From Nostoc punctiforme NIES-2108 (GTDB taxonomy: Bacteria > Cyanobacteriota > Cyanobacteriia > Cyanobacteriales > Nostocaceae): a stretch of DNA of 32,735 nucleotides. Both the position numbers and the translations under genes were made by a program. Each line of letters begins with the position of its first letter. Position 1 is the first letter of the stretch. The stretch lies in the NCBI GenBank assembly GCA_003326195.1, contig LXQE01000125.1, positions 1,847 through 34,581 on the forward strand, in the 5' to 3' direction. Below, piece by piece: positions 15,970 through 24,551 of the stretch. Below the pieces are notes generated by a model. It saw only the letters and a program-made list of their open reading frames with translations. It was not told the origin of the DNA and did no database searches.

Positions 15970-16412
15970 ACACCATAACAGCGATTATGCCTATTGAGGT
16001 TTTGTTAGTAGAGGATAATCCTGGCGATGTCCAACTTACACGCATCGCCCTAGAAGATAGTAAAATCTCAATTCACTTAAACGTAGTCGAGGATGGTGTA
16101 GAGGCAATGGCATTCTTGCGAAAACAGGGAAAATATGCTAAATTACCTCATCCAGATATTGTACTGCTCGATTTTAACCTTCCGAAAAAAGATGGACGAG
16201 AGGTATTAGCAGAAATAAAAGGAGATGAAAACCTTAAACGAATTCCTGTAGTAGTTTTGACGACTTCCCAAGCTGAAGAAGATATTCTCAAAGCCTATAA
16301 CCTTTTTGCCAACTGTTATATAACCAAGCCAGTAGATTTCGATCAATTCGTGAAAATTGTCCAATCAATAGAAAATTTTTGGTTTGCGATCGTAAAACTG
16401 CCACCGGAGTAG
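15963..16412 (+). CDS. Rcp1-like single-domain response regulator
   Basis: The 149-aa REC protein has the Rcp1 pattern: LLVEDNPGDVQLTRIALED at the start, FLRKQGKYAKLPHPD, phospho-acceptor Asp70 in IVLLDFNLPKKDGREVL, VVVLTTSQAEEDI and ITKPVDF. In cyanobacteria such proteins are the cognate receivers of phytochrome-type kinases such as Cph1, and the upstream gene is a photoreceptor-like kinase. The start ATG 15963 overlaps the kinase stop (ATGGTAA), which indicates translational coupling; a second ATG at 15987 (MPIEVLLVED) is also possible. There is no output domain, so it should signal by phosphotransfer or by docking on a partner, possibly the hybrid kinase that follows 5 bp downstream. Confidence 0.92.
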   Translation: MVNTITAIMPIEVLLVEDNPGDVQLTRIALEDSKISIHLNVVEDGVEAMAFLRKQGKYAKLPHPDIVLLDFNLPKKDGREVLAEIKGDENLKRIPVVVLTTSQAEEDILKAYNLFANCYITKPVDFDQFVKIVQSIENFWFAIVKLPPE

Positions 16413-16417
16413 TGGAA

Positions 16418-18709
16418 ATGGCAGGTGAAAATATTATTAAAGTCTTGTTAGTAGAAGACAACCCTGGTGATGTCTTATTGTTACAAGAGTTATTTAAGGA
16501 AGTTACCACAGTTGTAGTTAAGTTGATGCCCGTTGAACGGCTTTATGAAGCAGTCAACTACCTAACAAACGAAACTTTTGATGTTATTTTATTAGACCTC
16601 TCGCTGCCAGATAGCCAGGGATTACAAACCTTTGTCATTGCTCACAATCAGGCAAAAGCAACTCCAATCATTGTGCTGACGGGTACAAATGATGAAACCC
16701 TGGCAACTAGCGCAATGCAACAAGGAGCGCAAGATTATTTAGTGAAGGGGCAAGTAACTGGTGACTTACTGGTGCGATCTATGCGTTATGCCATCGAACG
16801 CCAACGGGCAGACAACGCACTGCGGCAGAGTGAGGAGCGATTTCGGGTTGCTCTCAAAAACTCTCCAATCTTTGTCTACAACCAGGATAAAGATTTACGG
16901 TACACCTGGGTTTATAATCCCCCATTTGGATTGACAATTGAGAAAATATTGGGCAAACAAGACTTAGATATCATCTCAGTAGAAGATGCTCAACATCTGA
17001 TCGCAATTAAACATGGGGTGCTGACTACAGGCATAGGAACGCGAGAAGAAGTATCAATTACCATCAAAGATACAACGCGATATTACGATTTAACTGTTGA
17101 GCCACTACGGAATGAAACCCAAGAAATTGTTGGAGTGACATGCGCCAGTATAGATATTAGCGAACGACAAGCTGCGCTACGCGACCGCAAATTGGCAGAA
17201 GAAAAAATCCGCGAACAAGCAGCATTACTAGATGTCACCACAGATGCCATTTGCGTCCGAGATTTAAACAATCAAATTATCTTCTGGAACAAAGGTGCAG
17301 AAACACTTTACGGCTGGCAAGCTACAGAGGCTTGGGGTAAAAATGCTAGCGAACTTTTGGATGACGAACCTTCGCCAGAAATTGAAGCGGCTCTATTGCA
17401 AGCTATTAGTAAAGGTAAGTGGCAGGGCGAATTAACAAAACTTACTAAAATGAACAAAGAAGTCCTTGTGGCTAGTCGCTGGAGTCTGGTATGCGATGAA
17501 CAAGGAAAACCCAAATCAATTCTCACCGTTGATACAGATATTACCGAGAAAAAGCACCTAGAAGCCCAATTATTTCGCGCTCAACGCCTCGAAAGTATTG
17601 GCACTTTAGCTAGTGGTATTGCTCATGACCTCAACAACATCCTGACACCGATTTTGGCAGGAGCGCAACTGCTACCGCTGAAATTTCCCAATGCAGATGA
17701 GCGGACTCGTCATCTACTAGAAATTTTAGAAATTAACGCTAGACGCGGTGCTGATTTAGTCAAACAGGTACTCTCCTTTGCACGGGGTGTAGAAGGGAAG
17801 CACATCACTTTGCAACTCAGACATATAATTGTGGAAATTGCCAAGATTCTTAAAGAGACATTTCCCAAATCGATAGAAATCAGCACTAATGTACCGCAAG
17901 ATTTGTGGATGGTTTCTGGAGATAGTACCCAACTGCATCAAGTGCTGATGAACCTCTGCGTTAATGCCCGCGATGCTATGTCCAATGGCGGTACTTTGAA
18001 TATCTCTGCCGAAAATATGTTGATTGATGCAAATTATGCCCGCATGAACCTAGAAGCCAAAGAGGGACCTTACATAGTGATTACTGTCTCCGATACTGGA
18101 GTTGGCATTCCTAAAGAAATGCTAGATAGAATTTTCGAGCCATTCTTTACTACAAAAGATGTGGGACAGGGTACGGGTTTAGGACTTTCCACAGTATTGG
18201 GAATCGTTAAAAGTCACGGAGGTTTTGTGAACGTGTATAGTGAACCGGAAAGTGTCACTAGCTTTAAGGTTTACTTGCCAGCAGTGGGGGGAATAGAAAC
18301 ACGTAGCCCCGAAAATTTGTCACCAAACACAGGACATGGAGAATTGATTTTGGTTGTAGATGATGAAGCCGCCATTCAAGAGATTACGATAACGTCATTA
18401 GAAGCTCACAACTACAAAATCTTAGTTGCCAGTGATGGCATTGAGGCGATCGCGCTTTATGCTCAAAATAGAGACAAAATTAGTGCCGTCCTCATGGATA
18501 TTATGCTGCCCTCACTGGATGGTTTAACTGCTATGCGTACCTTGCAAAAAATCAACCCCGAAGTCAGAATTATTGCCAGCAGTGGACTAATGTCTGAGAA
18601 TAAGCTCAGTGCAGTAGCAGCTATTGGTGTCAATACATTTTTGTCGAAGCCCTATACTGTCAACGAATTATTGCTTTCTTTACAGAAAGTACTATCGAAA
18701 GTCAACTAA
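16418..18709 (+). CDS. Hybrid histidine kinase, REC-PAS-PAS-HK-REC
   Basis: 763 aa, soluble. The N-terminal receiver (~5-125) has LLVEDNPGDV, Asp60 in VILLDLSLPDSQG and a Lys in DYLVKGQ. Two PAS domains follow (~140-258 and ~270-385; ICVRDLNNQIIFWNKGAETLYGW marks the second). HisKA has His403 in ASGIAHDLNNILTPI. HATPase has VNARDAM, DTGVGIP and GTGLGLSTV. The C-terminal receiver has VVDDEAAIQE, Asp694 in VLMDIMLPSLDG and the Lys in FLSKPY. With receivers at both ends it can accept and pass on phosphate, possibly integrating the upstream kinase and Rcp1-like signals. ATG 16418 is chosen because GGAG lies ~9 nt upstream and it follows the previous stop by 5 bp; the frame is open to 16379. No DNA-binding output domain is present. 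Confidence 0.93.
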   Translation: MAGENIIKVLLVEDNPGDVLLLQELFKEVTTVVVKLMPVERLYEAVNYLTNETFDVILLDLSLPDSQGLQTFVIAHNQAKATPIIVLTGTNDETLATSAMQQGAQDYLVKGQVTGDLLVRSMRYAIERQRADNALRQSEERFRVALKNSPIFVYNQDKDLRYTWVYNPPFGLTIEKILGKQDLDIISVEDAQHLIAIKHGVLTTGIGTREEVSITIKDTTRYYDLTVEPLRNETQEIVGVTCASIDISERQAALRDRKLAEEKIREQAALLDVTTDAICVRDLNNQIIFWNKGAETLYGWQATEAWGKNASELLDDEPSPEIEAALLQAISKGKWQGELTKLTKMNKEVLVASRWSLVCDEQGKPKSILTVDTDITEKKHLEAQLFRAQRLESIGTLASGIAHDLNNILTPILAGAQLLPLKFPNADERTRHLLEILEINARRGADLVKQVLSFARGVEGKHITLQLRHIIVEIAKILKETFPKSIEISTNVPQDLWMVSGDSTQLHQVLMNLCVNARDAMSNGGTLNISAENMLIDANYARMNLEAKEGPYIVITVSDTGVGIPKEMLDRIFEPFFTTKDVGQGTGLGLSTVLGIVKSHGGFVNVYSEPESVTSFKVYLPAVGGIETRSPENLSPNTGHGELILVVDDEAAIQEITITSLEAHNYKILVASDGIEAIALYAQNRDKISAVLMDIMLPSLDGLTAMRTLQKINPEVRIIASSGLMSENKLSAVAAIGVNTFLSKPYTVNELLLSLQKVLSKVN

Positions 18710-18841
18710 TTACGTAACTATACTGCTATTGTGAGTGTCAAAAGCTGCTTTTATGGATGTGGGTGCAAATTGCTTGGATTTGATATGATTCATCCGTTAA
18801 CACACTCCTTTTAACGATACTCACAACTTGGCTAAATCAAT

Positions 18842-19756
18842 ATGCCTCGGTTTCTTAGGTTAATCATCAATATAGTAGTCTTAGGTGCATTGTTACTCAT
18901 ATCCCAGCAAGTTTGGGCCCAAGATTGGCGTCGAGTTCACGGTGGCATCCCTTTCGGTATCAGTGGTATAGCTTTGATAGAGCAACAAAGCAATACGCTT
19001 GATTTTCTGATTGTCCATGACAACAAACAAAAAAACCAAGGTCGTTTAGCAATTATTAGTATTAAGGATAAAAGGCAACCTGAATATTTCCCCTTGAATT
19101 GGCCAAATAATACAGAATTGCCCATCGACTTAGAAGCTTTAACATCTGTTCCAGAGAAAACAAAATCCTCTTTTATTGCTTTAAGCAGTTCTGGAAAAGC
19201 TTATTACATCAGGTTAGACTCTGCTAACAAGACCATCTCGGTGCTGAAAGAATTCAGTCTACCAGAAATTATTCAAGGAAATAATTTTGAAGCATTTGGA
19301 TTACAAAATATAGATGGGAAATTAGTTGCTATTTGGGGGCATCGAGGTAAAGGCGAACAACCAGCAACTATTTTTTGGGGAATATTTGACTTAGCTAAAT
19401 ATCAAATTACTATCGCAGGTTCTGCCAATCTGAAAGTACCGTTTCCATCTTGCAATGTTCGCCATATTTCAGATATTAAAGTAGACCCCGTAGGAATTGT
19501 GTACATCACCTCAGCAAGTGATGCTGGGGATGATGGGCCATTTCAGTCAGCTGTATATATCGCTGGTTACTTGGGATTGCGTGGCAACAAAATTGTATGG
19601 CGGCAAAATTCTCAATTTGTTCCCCTCTACCGCTCTGATTATCACAAAATTGAAGCTATGGAACTTGTTCCCGGTGCAGAAGGTGGTGTAGTAGTTGGTA
19701 CAGACGATGAGAATTTGGGTTCTTATCTGTATGTTGTGGGTGGAAGTAGCTACTAG
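18842..19756 (+). CDS. Secreted protein of unknown function, possibly beta-propeller-like
   Basis: The 304-aa protein has a strong signal peptide (IINIVVLGALLLISQQVWA, cleavage near WAQD). The mature part contains repeated beta-strand-like segments ending in short Asp/Gly turns (LDFLIVHDNK, KLVAIWGHRGKGE, IKVDPVGIVYITSASDAGDDG, GGVVVGTDDENLG). This layout recalls secreted propeller proteins of the phytase-like or SdiA-regulated kind, but no catalytic signature is clear and I do not recognise the family. It starts at ATG 18842 after a 132-bp gap from the kinase operon, so it probably has its own promoter. It is likely periplasmic or extracellular. Confidence 0.75.
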   Translation: MPRFLRLIINIVVLGALLLISQQVWAQDWRRVHGGIPFGISGIALIEQQSNTLDFLIVHDNKQKNQGRLAIISIKDKRQPEYFPLNWPNNTELPIDLEALTSVPEKTKSSFIALSSSGKAYYIRLDSANKTISVLKEFSLPEIIQGNNFEAFGLQNIDGKLVAIWGHRGKGEQPATIFWGIFDLAKYQITIAGSANLKVPFPSCNVRHISDIKVDPVGIVYITSASDAGDDGPFQSAVYIAGYLGLRGNKIVWRQNSQFVPLYRSDYHKIEAMELVPGAEGGVVVGTDDENLGSYLYVVGGSSY

Positions 19757-19836
19757 ATTTTGAGGATTGCTGGTTTATTTGCGATCGCCTTGCATATCTA
19801 TATGCACATTATAGAATATTTGTCAATTTATTTGGT

Positions 19837-19866
19837 GCGATGCCTACGGCGGGCAAAGCCTACGCA
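19837..19866. repeat. GCCTACG-type interspersed repeat
   Basis: Two GCCTACG copies flank GCGGGCAAA. A related copy in the opposite orientation is at about 7183-7205, and a shorter one lies near 3528. Sequences of the form GCGTAGGC...GCCCGCCGTAGGC are dispersed widely in Nostoc-type genomes as far as I recall. Confidence 0.5.
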
Positions 19867-19920
19867 ACTTCGTGTAGGTTGACCATTATCTCAAAGATAA
19901 CGGCCACTGATTAATTACCC

Positions 19921-21012
19921 CTACACATTAAATCGGAACAACATTACATCCCCTTCCTGCACAACATACTCTTTCCCTTCACTACGAACCAACCCTTTCT
20001 CCTTCGCCGCATTCATCGAACCAGTTGTTACCAAATCTTTATAAGCAACAGTTTCGGCGCGGATAAATCCCCGCTCAAAATCACTGTGGATTACACCAGC
20101 AGCTTGAGGTGCAGACATTCCCGCATTAATTGTCCAAGCGCGGGTTTCTTTGGGACCACAAGTGAAATATGTCCGCAAACCTAAAAGCGTGTAAGTTGCC
20201 CGAATCAATGATTTCAAACCGCCTTCTTCCACACCTAAAGATGCAAGGAAATCAGCTTTATCTTCTTCTGGTAATTCCACTAATTCAGCTTCAACTTGAG
20301 CCGAAACTATCACAACTTGAGCATTTTCTGTAGCTGCAATTTGCCGCACTGTTTCCACAAAATGATTACCAGTTGCCAACTCATCCTCAGATACATTCGC
20401 AGCGTAGATAATCGGTTTATAAGTGAGCAGTTCTAATCCTTTAATAATTTCTGTTTCTTCTTCATTCAAGCTTATCTGACGCACCGATTTACCTTCATTT
20501 AAAGCCCCAGCTAATTTTTCCAAAACTGAAACTTCAAACTGTGCATCTTTGCTAGTACGAGCTAGTTTACGAGTGCGGTCAATTCGCCGCTCAATTTGTG
20601 CTAAATCTGATAAACCTAGTTCTATATTAATGATTTCAATATCTCGCGCTGGGTCAACAGAACCAGCAACATGGATAATATCGTCATTTTCAAAACAACG
20701 TACCACATGGACGATCGCATCAACTTCCCGGATGTGGGACAGGAATTGATTTCCTAGTCCCTCACCCTGACTTGCCCCTTTAACTAAACCGGCAATATCC
20801 ACAAATTCAACCCGCGCCGGGATGATTTGTGCCGAACTGGCAATTTTAGCAAGAACATTTAACCGTTCATCCGGTACTGCGACAACGCCGACATTCGGTT
20901 CAATCGTGCAAAAAGGGAAGTTAGCTGCTTCAGCTTTGGCATTAGCAACTACAGCATTAAATAAAGTAGATTTTCCGACGTTGGGAAGTCCGACAATTCC
21001 GGCTCTTAGCAT
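19921..21012 (-). CDS. ychF: Ribosome-associated GTPase/ATPase YchF (Obg family)
   Basis: Full-length 363-aa OLA1/YchF protein, a P-loop NTPase that binds ribosomes and prefers ATP over GTP in characterised members. The P-loop is [14 protein letters not shown] at the N-terminus, with G3 [10 protein letters not shown] next. The G4 position reads YAANVSED rather than NKxD, as expected for this subfamily. A helical coiled-coil insert (~130-200) and a C-terminal TGS domain (ending [10 protein letters not shown]) follow. The start is ATG 21012 ([11 protein letters not shown]), typical of the family. It lies 46 bp downstream of the Pro-rich mini-gene on the same strand. Its upstream spacer contains the GATTTTGGATT words common in Nostocales. 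Confidence 0.97.
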   Translation of the reverse strand: MLRAGIVGLPNVGKSTLFNAVVANAKAEAANFPFCTIEPNVGVVAVPDERLNVLAKIASSAQIIPARVEFVDIAGLVKGASQGEGLGNQFLSHIREVDAIVHVVRCFENDDIIHVAGSVDPARDIEIINIELGLSDLAQIERRIDRTRKLARTSKDAQFEVSVLEKLAGALNEGKSVRQISLNEEETEIIKGLELLTYKPIIYAANVSEDELATGNHFVETVRQIAATENAQVVIVSAQVEAELVELPEEDKADFLASLGVEEGGLKSLIRATYTLLGLRTYFTCGPKETRAWTINAGMSAPQAAGVIHSDFERGFIRAETVAYKDLVTTGSMNAAKEKGLVRSEGKEYVVQEGDVMLFRFNV

Positions 21013-21057
21013 TTTGGATTTTAGATTTGAGATTTTGGATTACATTACCAAGGTAAT

Positions 21058-21285
21058 CTAAACAGGTTCCGGTATGGTTTGGGGAATTGGCCCTGGAACC
21101 GTCTGAGGAATGGGAGCAGGTACTGGTTCTGGTACAGGCCCCGGTAACGGTTGAGGAATCGCTGGCCCCGGTACAGGTTCAGGACTCGGTAACGGATTCG
21201 GCTCAGGATTTGGACTAGGTAGCGGACTCGGCCCAGGGGTAGGAATTTGTGGTTCAGGTATAGAAATCGCAGTTATATTAAGCAT
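21058..21285 (-). CDS. Proline-rich mini-protein, 75 aa
   Basis: The frame starts at ATG 21285. After about nine ordinary residues it consists almost entirely of X-Pro dipeptides: 30 of 75 residues are Pro, with Glu, Ser, Gly, Val and Ile between them, for example [17 protein letters not shown]. There is no signal peptide or membrane segment. Such sequence would form an extended, stiff polyproline rod or an SH3-type ligand; alternatively it is simple-sequence DNA that happens to be open. No clear ribosome binding site is visible. It lies 46 bp upstream of ychF on the same strand and could be in its leader. Confidence 0.45.
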   Translation of the reverse strand: MLNITAISIPEPQIPTPGPSPLPSPNPEPNPLPSPEPVPGPAIPQPLPGPVPEPVPAPIPQTVPGPIPQTIPEPV

Positions 21286-21405
21286 GATAAATCTAAATTA
21301 AATGATTCAACCTTCCCACGCTAGATGACAACCTCATCTGTTGACATCTCCCCAAATAGCTATACCCACGAACACATCCTTTAATAATTTCCCCTCTTCT
21401 CATTC

Positions 21406-21450
21406 TCCGCGTCCCTCTGCGCTTCCCTTTGCGCTCCTCTGCGTTTAAAC
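21406..21450. repeat. CTCTGCG-rich interspersed repeat
   Basis: Tandem imperfect copies of CTCTGCG(C/T)TT occur in a pyrimidine-rich stretch between the Pro-rich ORF and yidD. Sequences of the type CTCTGCGCCTCTGCGTTTAA are, as I remember, common between genes in Nostocales. Confidence 0.45.
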
Positions 21451-21482
21451 TCCAACCTCAATTCGCCACCATTTGCACAAAA

Positions 21483-21719
21483 CTACTCCTCCTTCACCTT
21501 TTCCACCACCTCTGGCACGGGATCGTAACCACCTGGATGAAACGGATGACAGCGCAAAATCCGCCGAGTTGCCATCCAGCTACCACGTAACACTCCAAAT
21601 CGCTCAATAGCTTCAATAGCATACATCGAACAAGTTGGTTGAAAGCGACAAGTCGGGAGAAACAACGGCGAGATAAACATTCGGTAGCCCCGAATCAGCC
21701 AAATAAATAATAATTTCAT
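21483..21719 (-). CDS. yidD: Membrane protein insertion efficiency factor YidD
   Basis: The 78-aa protein has the complete YidD signature: an amphipathic N-terminus ([17 protein letters not shown]) followed by [43 protein letters not shown] and a short charged tail. YidD helps the YidC insertase place proteins in the inner membrane. In many bacteria it sits between rnpA and yidC; here it is alone, upstream and divergent from the phytol kinase gene, which is a rearranged context. The start is ATG 21719. Confidence 0.95.
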   Translation of the reverse strand: MKLLFIWLIRGYRMFISPLFLPTCRFQPTCSMYAIEAIERFGVLRGSWMATRRILRCHPFHPGGYDPVPEVVEKVKEE

Positions 21720-21779
21720 TGCAGCTACCCAAATCTTATAAATTAGTAACAGGGGTAAAACTTTTCATTTATCGCATCT

Positions 21780-22484
21780 TTGTTAATTACATTTTCTGAC
21801 TTCACCTCAATTCCGGTTTTCTGGCTGCAAATTGCGTCGGCTGCAATTTGGGTGTTACTCATCCTTCTGATTGCATGGGTGGTAAACCGCTTCGCCGACA
21901 AGCCAGAAATCGTGCGGAAGATAGTTCATATTGGCACTGGTAATGTGATTTTAATCGCTTGGTGGCTAAATATTCCCGCCAGTGTAGGGATTACAGCTTC
22001 TATTTTAGCGAGTGCAATCACCTTATTATCCTACCGATTGCCCATTCTTCCGGGTATTAATAGCGTTGGACGGCAAAGCTTAGGGACGTTTTTTTACTCC
22101 GTCAGTTTCGGTATTTTAGTTGCCTGGTTCTGGTACTTGCAACAACCCCAGTACGCAGCACTCGGAATTTTGATAATGACTTGGGGAGATGGACTAGCAG
22201 CCTTAATTGGGCAACGTTTTGGTAAACACAGGTATAAAGTTTTTGGTACGCAAAAAAGTTGGGAAGGCTCCCTAACTATGATGCTCGTTAGCTATGTCGT
22301 CAGTAGTTTGATTTTAGTTGGAACTCAAGGAAACAGTTGGCAAACTTGGGCAGTATCACTGTTAGTAGCAGTTATAGCTACGGCTTTAGAAGCTGTTTCA
22401 TTTTTGGGTATTGACAATTTGACAGTTCCTTTGGGCAGTGCAGCCCTTGCCTTCTTTTTAAGTCAGTTAGTTTTGAGTTACTAA
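21780..22484 (+). CDS. Phytol kinase-like polyprenol/dolichol kinase-family protein
   Basis: The 234-aa integral membrane protein has about six hydrophobic segments. Family features include FADKPEIVRKIVHIGTGN near the N-terminus, the ILIMTWGDGLAALIGQRFG loop with its acidic residue, and FGTQKSWEGSLTMM, the CTP-dependent kinase signature of the SEC59/VTE5 group. In cyanobacteria and plants the closest characterised members (VTE5; Synechocystis slr1652) phosphorylate phytol for tocopherol and phytyl-diphosphate salvage. No in-frame ATG occurs early; TTG 21780 is the likely start, without a strong ribosome binding site. The pentapeptide gene follows. The alpha/beta hydrolase ~720 bp further on could supply phytol. 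Confidence 0.82.
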   Translation: MLITFSDFTSIPVFWLQIASAAIWVLLILLIAWVVNRFADKPEIVRKIVHIGTGNVILIAWWLNIPASVGITASILASAITLLSYRLPILPGINSVGRQSLGTFFYSVSFGILVAWFWYLQQPQYAALGILIMTWGDGLAALIGQRFGKHRYKVFGTQKSWEGSLTMMLVSYVVSSLILVGTQGNSWQTWAVSLLVAVIATALEAVSFLGIDNLTVPLGSAALAFFLSQLVLSY

Positions 22485-22555
22485 TTGCCTTGAGTACCCT
22501 ATTGCTAACGCTCTTTTATTACTCTGAAAAAATCAAATATTTGAGGAATAGAGTT

Positions 22556-23077
22556 ATGGAGATGGTTGGTTCCGGGGAAGAGATTACTGGAGAAGAATTG
22601 CTCAGACGCTATGCTGCTGGGGAAAGGAATTTTCCCTTGATTCGTATTGAGGACATGGAGTGTGTTTTGGAGGGAGCTGACCTCAGAGGAATTAATCTGA
22701 TGGGGTCTCACTTGCACCATGCTCCGTGGTCGAGTATTAATTTGAGCGGAGCCTGTCTGCTCGCTGCTGACTTTGCTGGTGCCTGGATGGATGGAACTGA
22801 CTTGAGTAACGCTGATTTGACTGGTGCTCATTTGCGGGGAACTAACTTGACTAACGCTAATTTGAGTAATTGCATTTTGGAGGGAGCTAACTTGAGAGAA
22901 GCTATCTTGTGGAATGCTAATTTGAGAGGTGCTGTTTTCAACAACGCTATTTTGGCTGATGCTAGTTTTACTGGTGCCAAATATTTCACTATTAACCAGT
23001 ACATGACGGGTATTTTGTTCTGGAATACTACTATGCCCGATGGAACTGTTATCGAAGGCCCCACTTACATTAACTGA
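22556..23077 (+). CDS. Pentapeptide-repeat protein
   Basis: About 173 aa. Residues ~1-35 form a short helical head (EEITGEELLRRYAAGERNF). The rest is ~20 tandem A(D/N)LxX pentapeptides (for example LEGADLRGINL, TDLSNADLTGAHLRG, LREAILWNANL), which would fold into a right-handed quadrilateral beta-helix. A short cap ends in TVIEGPTYIN. The head sequence is common in cyanobacterial pentapeptide proteins of unknown role. ATG 22556 is chosen because GAGGA lies 8 nt upstream; the frame stays open to a TTG at 22490 just after the phytol kinase stop. It is probably cytoplasmic. A large hairpin follows 18 bp after the stop. Confidence 0.88.
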   Translation: MEMVGSGEEITGEELLRRYAAGERNFPLIRIEDMECVLEGADLRGINLMGSHLHHAPWSSINLSGACLLAADFAGAWMDGTDLSNADLTGAHLRGTNLTNANLSNCILEGANLREAILWNANLRGAVFNNAILADASFTGAKYFTINQYMTGILFWNTTMPDGTVIEGPTYIN

Positions 23078-23094
23078 CTCAGGTGTGAATTTCC

Positions 23095-23148
23095 GTTTCA
23101 GCCATTAAAGGGGCTGAAATAACGTTAAGCCCCTTTAATGGCTGAAAC
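23095..23148. terminator. Perfect 21-bp inverted repeat, likely bidirectional terminator
   Basis: Arms 23095-23115 (GTTTCAGCCATTAAAGG...) and 23128-23148 are perfect reverse complements around a 12-nt loop. The right arm is followed by TAATCTTTTT. It sits between the convergent pentapeptide and alpha/beta-hydrolase genes. The stem is unusually long and perfect for a simple terminator, so a small mobile palindrome is possible. Confidence 0.65.
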
Positions 23149-23204
23149 TAATCTTTTTGAATATATTAAATAGCACCCATTATGTGAAAATTGAGCCGAG
23201 TTTC

Positions 23205-24104
23205 TTACCGCGATCGCTCCAAAATCCAATCGAGTAAAATCGGATTGACTAACTCCGGCGCTTCATCCTGCGGACAATGCCCCACTCCCTCTAAAGGAAT
23301 AAACTTTTCTACTTGGGGAAAGTTAGCTAATTCTCTCCCTAACTTAATTGGTTCCCACGGATCGGCTGTTCCCCACAAGATAATCGCCGGACACTGTAAC
23401 AATGGCAAAAGGTCTTCTGGTAATGGCCCTGTAGAATAAGAAGTAAAGGCAAGAAACACAGCCCCAGCCCCCGGATCGCTTGCTGGTGAAGTGAGAATAT
23501 CTACTAACTCATCTGTCACCATCTCCGCATTTGCATAAGCTTGCAGCAGAATTTTTCGCACCGTTTTCGGTTTGGCGAGTTGATTGAAAAAGAAATCACC
23601 AACTGGTTTGATAGATAACAGGCGTTGCAGTAAAGGCGCTCCGTAACGACGAGATAAAGGTAAAGTTTCCCGTTTGCGATCGTGCAACAGCCGTAAAGAA
23701 CAGTTGAGTAAAGCAACTCCCAAGGCAATATCTGGATTACTTACTGCTGCTTGCATAGCGACAATACAGCCAATGGAATTTCCCACTAAAAAAGCTGGCT
23801 CACCCACTACTTCACGGCAAAAATCTGCTACTTGCTGTCCCCAGGTTTCTAATGTGTAGGTAATTTTTTCACCAGGTTGAGGTTTTGCGGAAGCACCAAA
23901 ACCAATCAAATCAATAGTATAAACACGGCAATTTTCCGCTAATACAGGAATATTTTTTCGCCAGTGCCACCAAGAAGCACCAAATCCATGCACTAGGACA
24001 ACAGCTGGTCCTGTAGTTCCTTGGGTTTGATAGCAGATCGGAAAATCTTGCCAAATCCAGGTTTTTGTAGAGTTAAGTGCTATTTTTGAACTTGAGGTTG
24101 TCAT
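23205..24104 (-). CDS. Alpha/beta hydrolase, chlorophyll-dephytylase-like
   Basis: About 299 aa. It shows the alpha/beta-hydrolase core: oxyanion region LVHGFGASWWHWRKN, nucleophile Ser110 in LVGNSIGC, acid Asp in ILWGTADPWEP and base His in GVGHCPQDEAP. A helical lid lies between the nucleophile and the acid. The LLNC segment and the GVGHCPQD ending resemble what I recall of the plastid dephytylase CLD1, a family also found in cyanobacteria, which removes phytol from chlorophyll. Substrate is inferred only. ATG 24104 (MTTSSSKIAL) is preferred; the frame is open to 24155. It converges with the pentapeptide gene and is close to the phytol kinase gene. Confidence 0.85.
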   Translation of the reverse strand: MTTSSSKIALNSTKTWIWQDFPICYQTQGTTGPAVVLVHGFGASWWHWRKNIPVLAENCRVYTIDLIGFGASAKPQPGEKITYTLETWGQQVADFCREVVGEPAFLVGNSIGCIVAMQAAVSNPDIALGVALLNCSLRLLHDRKRETLPLSRRYGAPLLQRLLSIKPVGDFFFNQLAKPKTVRKILLQAYANAEMVTDELVDILTSPASDPGAGAVFLAFTSYSTGPLPEDLLPLLQCPAIILWGTADPWEPIKLGRELANFPQVEKFIPLEGVGHCPQDEAPELVNPILLDWILERSR

Positions 24105-24155
24105 GGAAAATTTGATGATCACAAGGATATAAAGGTTTTTAACAGCAAGGCACAA

Positions 24156-24551
24156 GTAAAATTGTTTTTAATTTGCATAAAATTTATCAGATTTTCAAAA
24201 TAAATCTTTTGCTCTAGTGATAGCCTATACATATACCAGGAAAGCTTCTAAGCTGATAGTCTTATCCAGTATAGAGTTTTCATCTTGTTGATAGAGGTAA
24301 TTTACTCACAACTGAGATTATGTCAGTAGTTGAAATCATAACTTTTTTAATGTGAGTAATATTTTGGCTATTTTTTAGATGTGAGAGAATTAGCATCAGT
24401 GCTAGATTCAGTAGTTTCACAATTTACGATCGCAAATTTGGTCTATAAGATTGGCGAATATGAGGCATCGGCTAAGGGGTGGTTTGGAACTGGAAACTGA
24501 CGCTGAATTTAACAATATTTTTTTTGTTCCTAGTTCTGCGAGCCAGAAAAC
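24156..24551. other. Divergent intergenic region
   Basis: This 396-bp AT-rich spacer lies between the divergent hydrolase and thioredoxin-fold genes. It contains a 9-bp perfect inverted repeat, TTACTCACA (24302-24310) and TGTGAGTAA (24351-24359), with a smaller TTATG/CATAA pair inside. These could form an operator or hairpin. A CGATCGCAAATT HIP1-like site lies near 24427. No gene was seen. Confidence 0.45.

Noticed and set aside
22505..23064. Long antisense frames (108 and 78 codons) opposite the pentapeptide gene
   Set aside because: The regular 15-bp repeat of the pentapeptide gene keeps the antisense frame open. The repetitive SLKLA-type translation is a mirror artefact.
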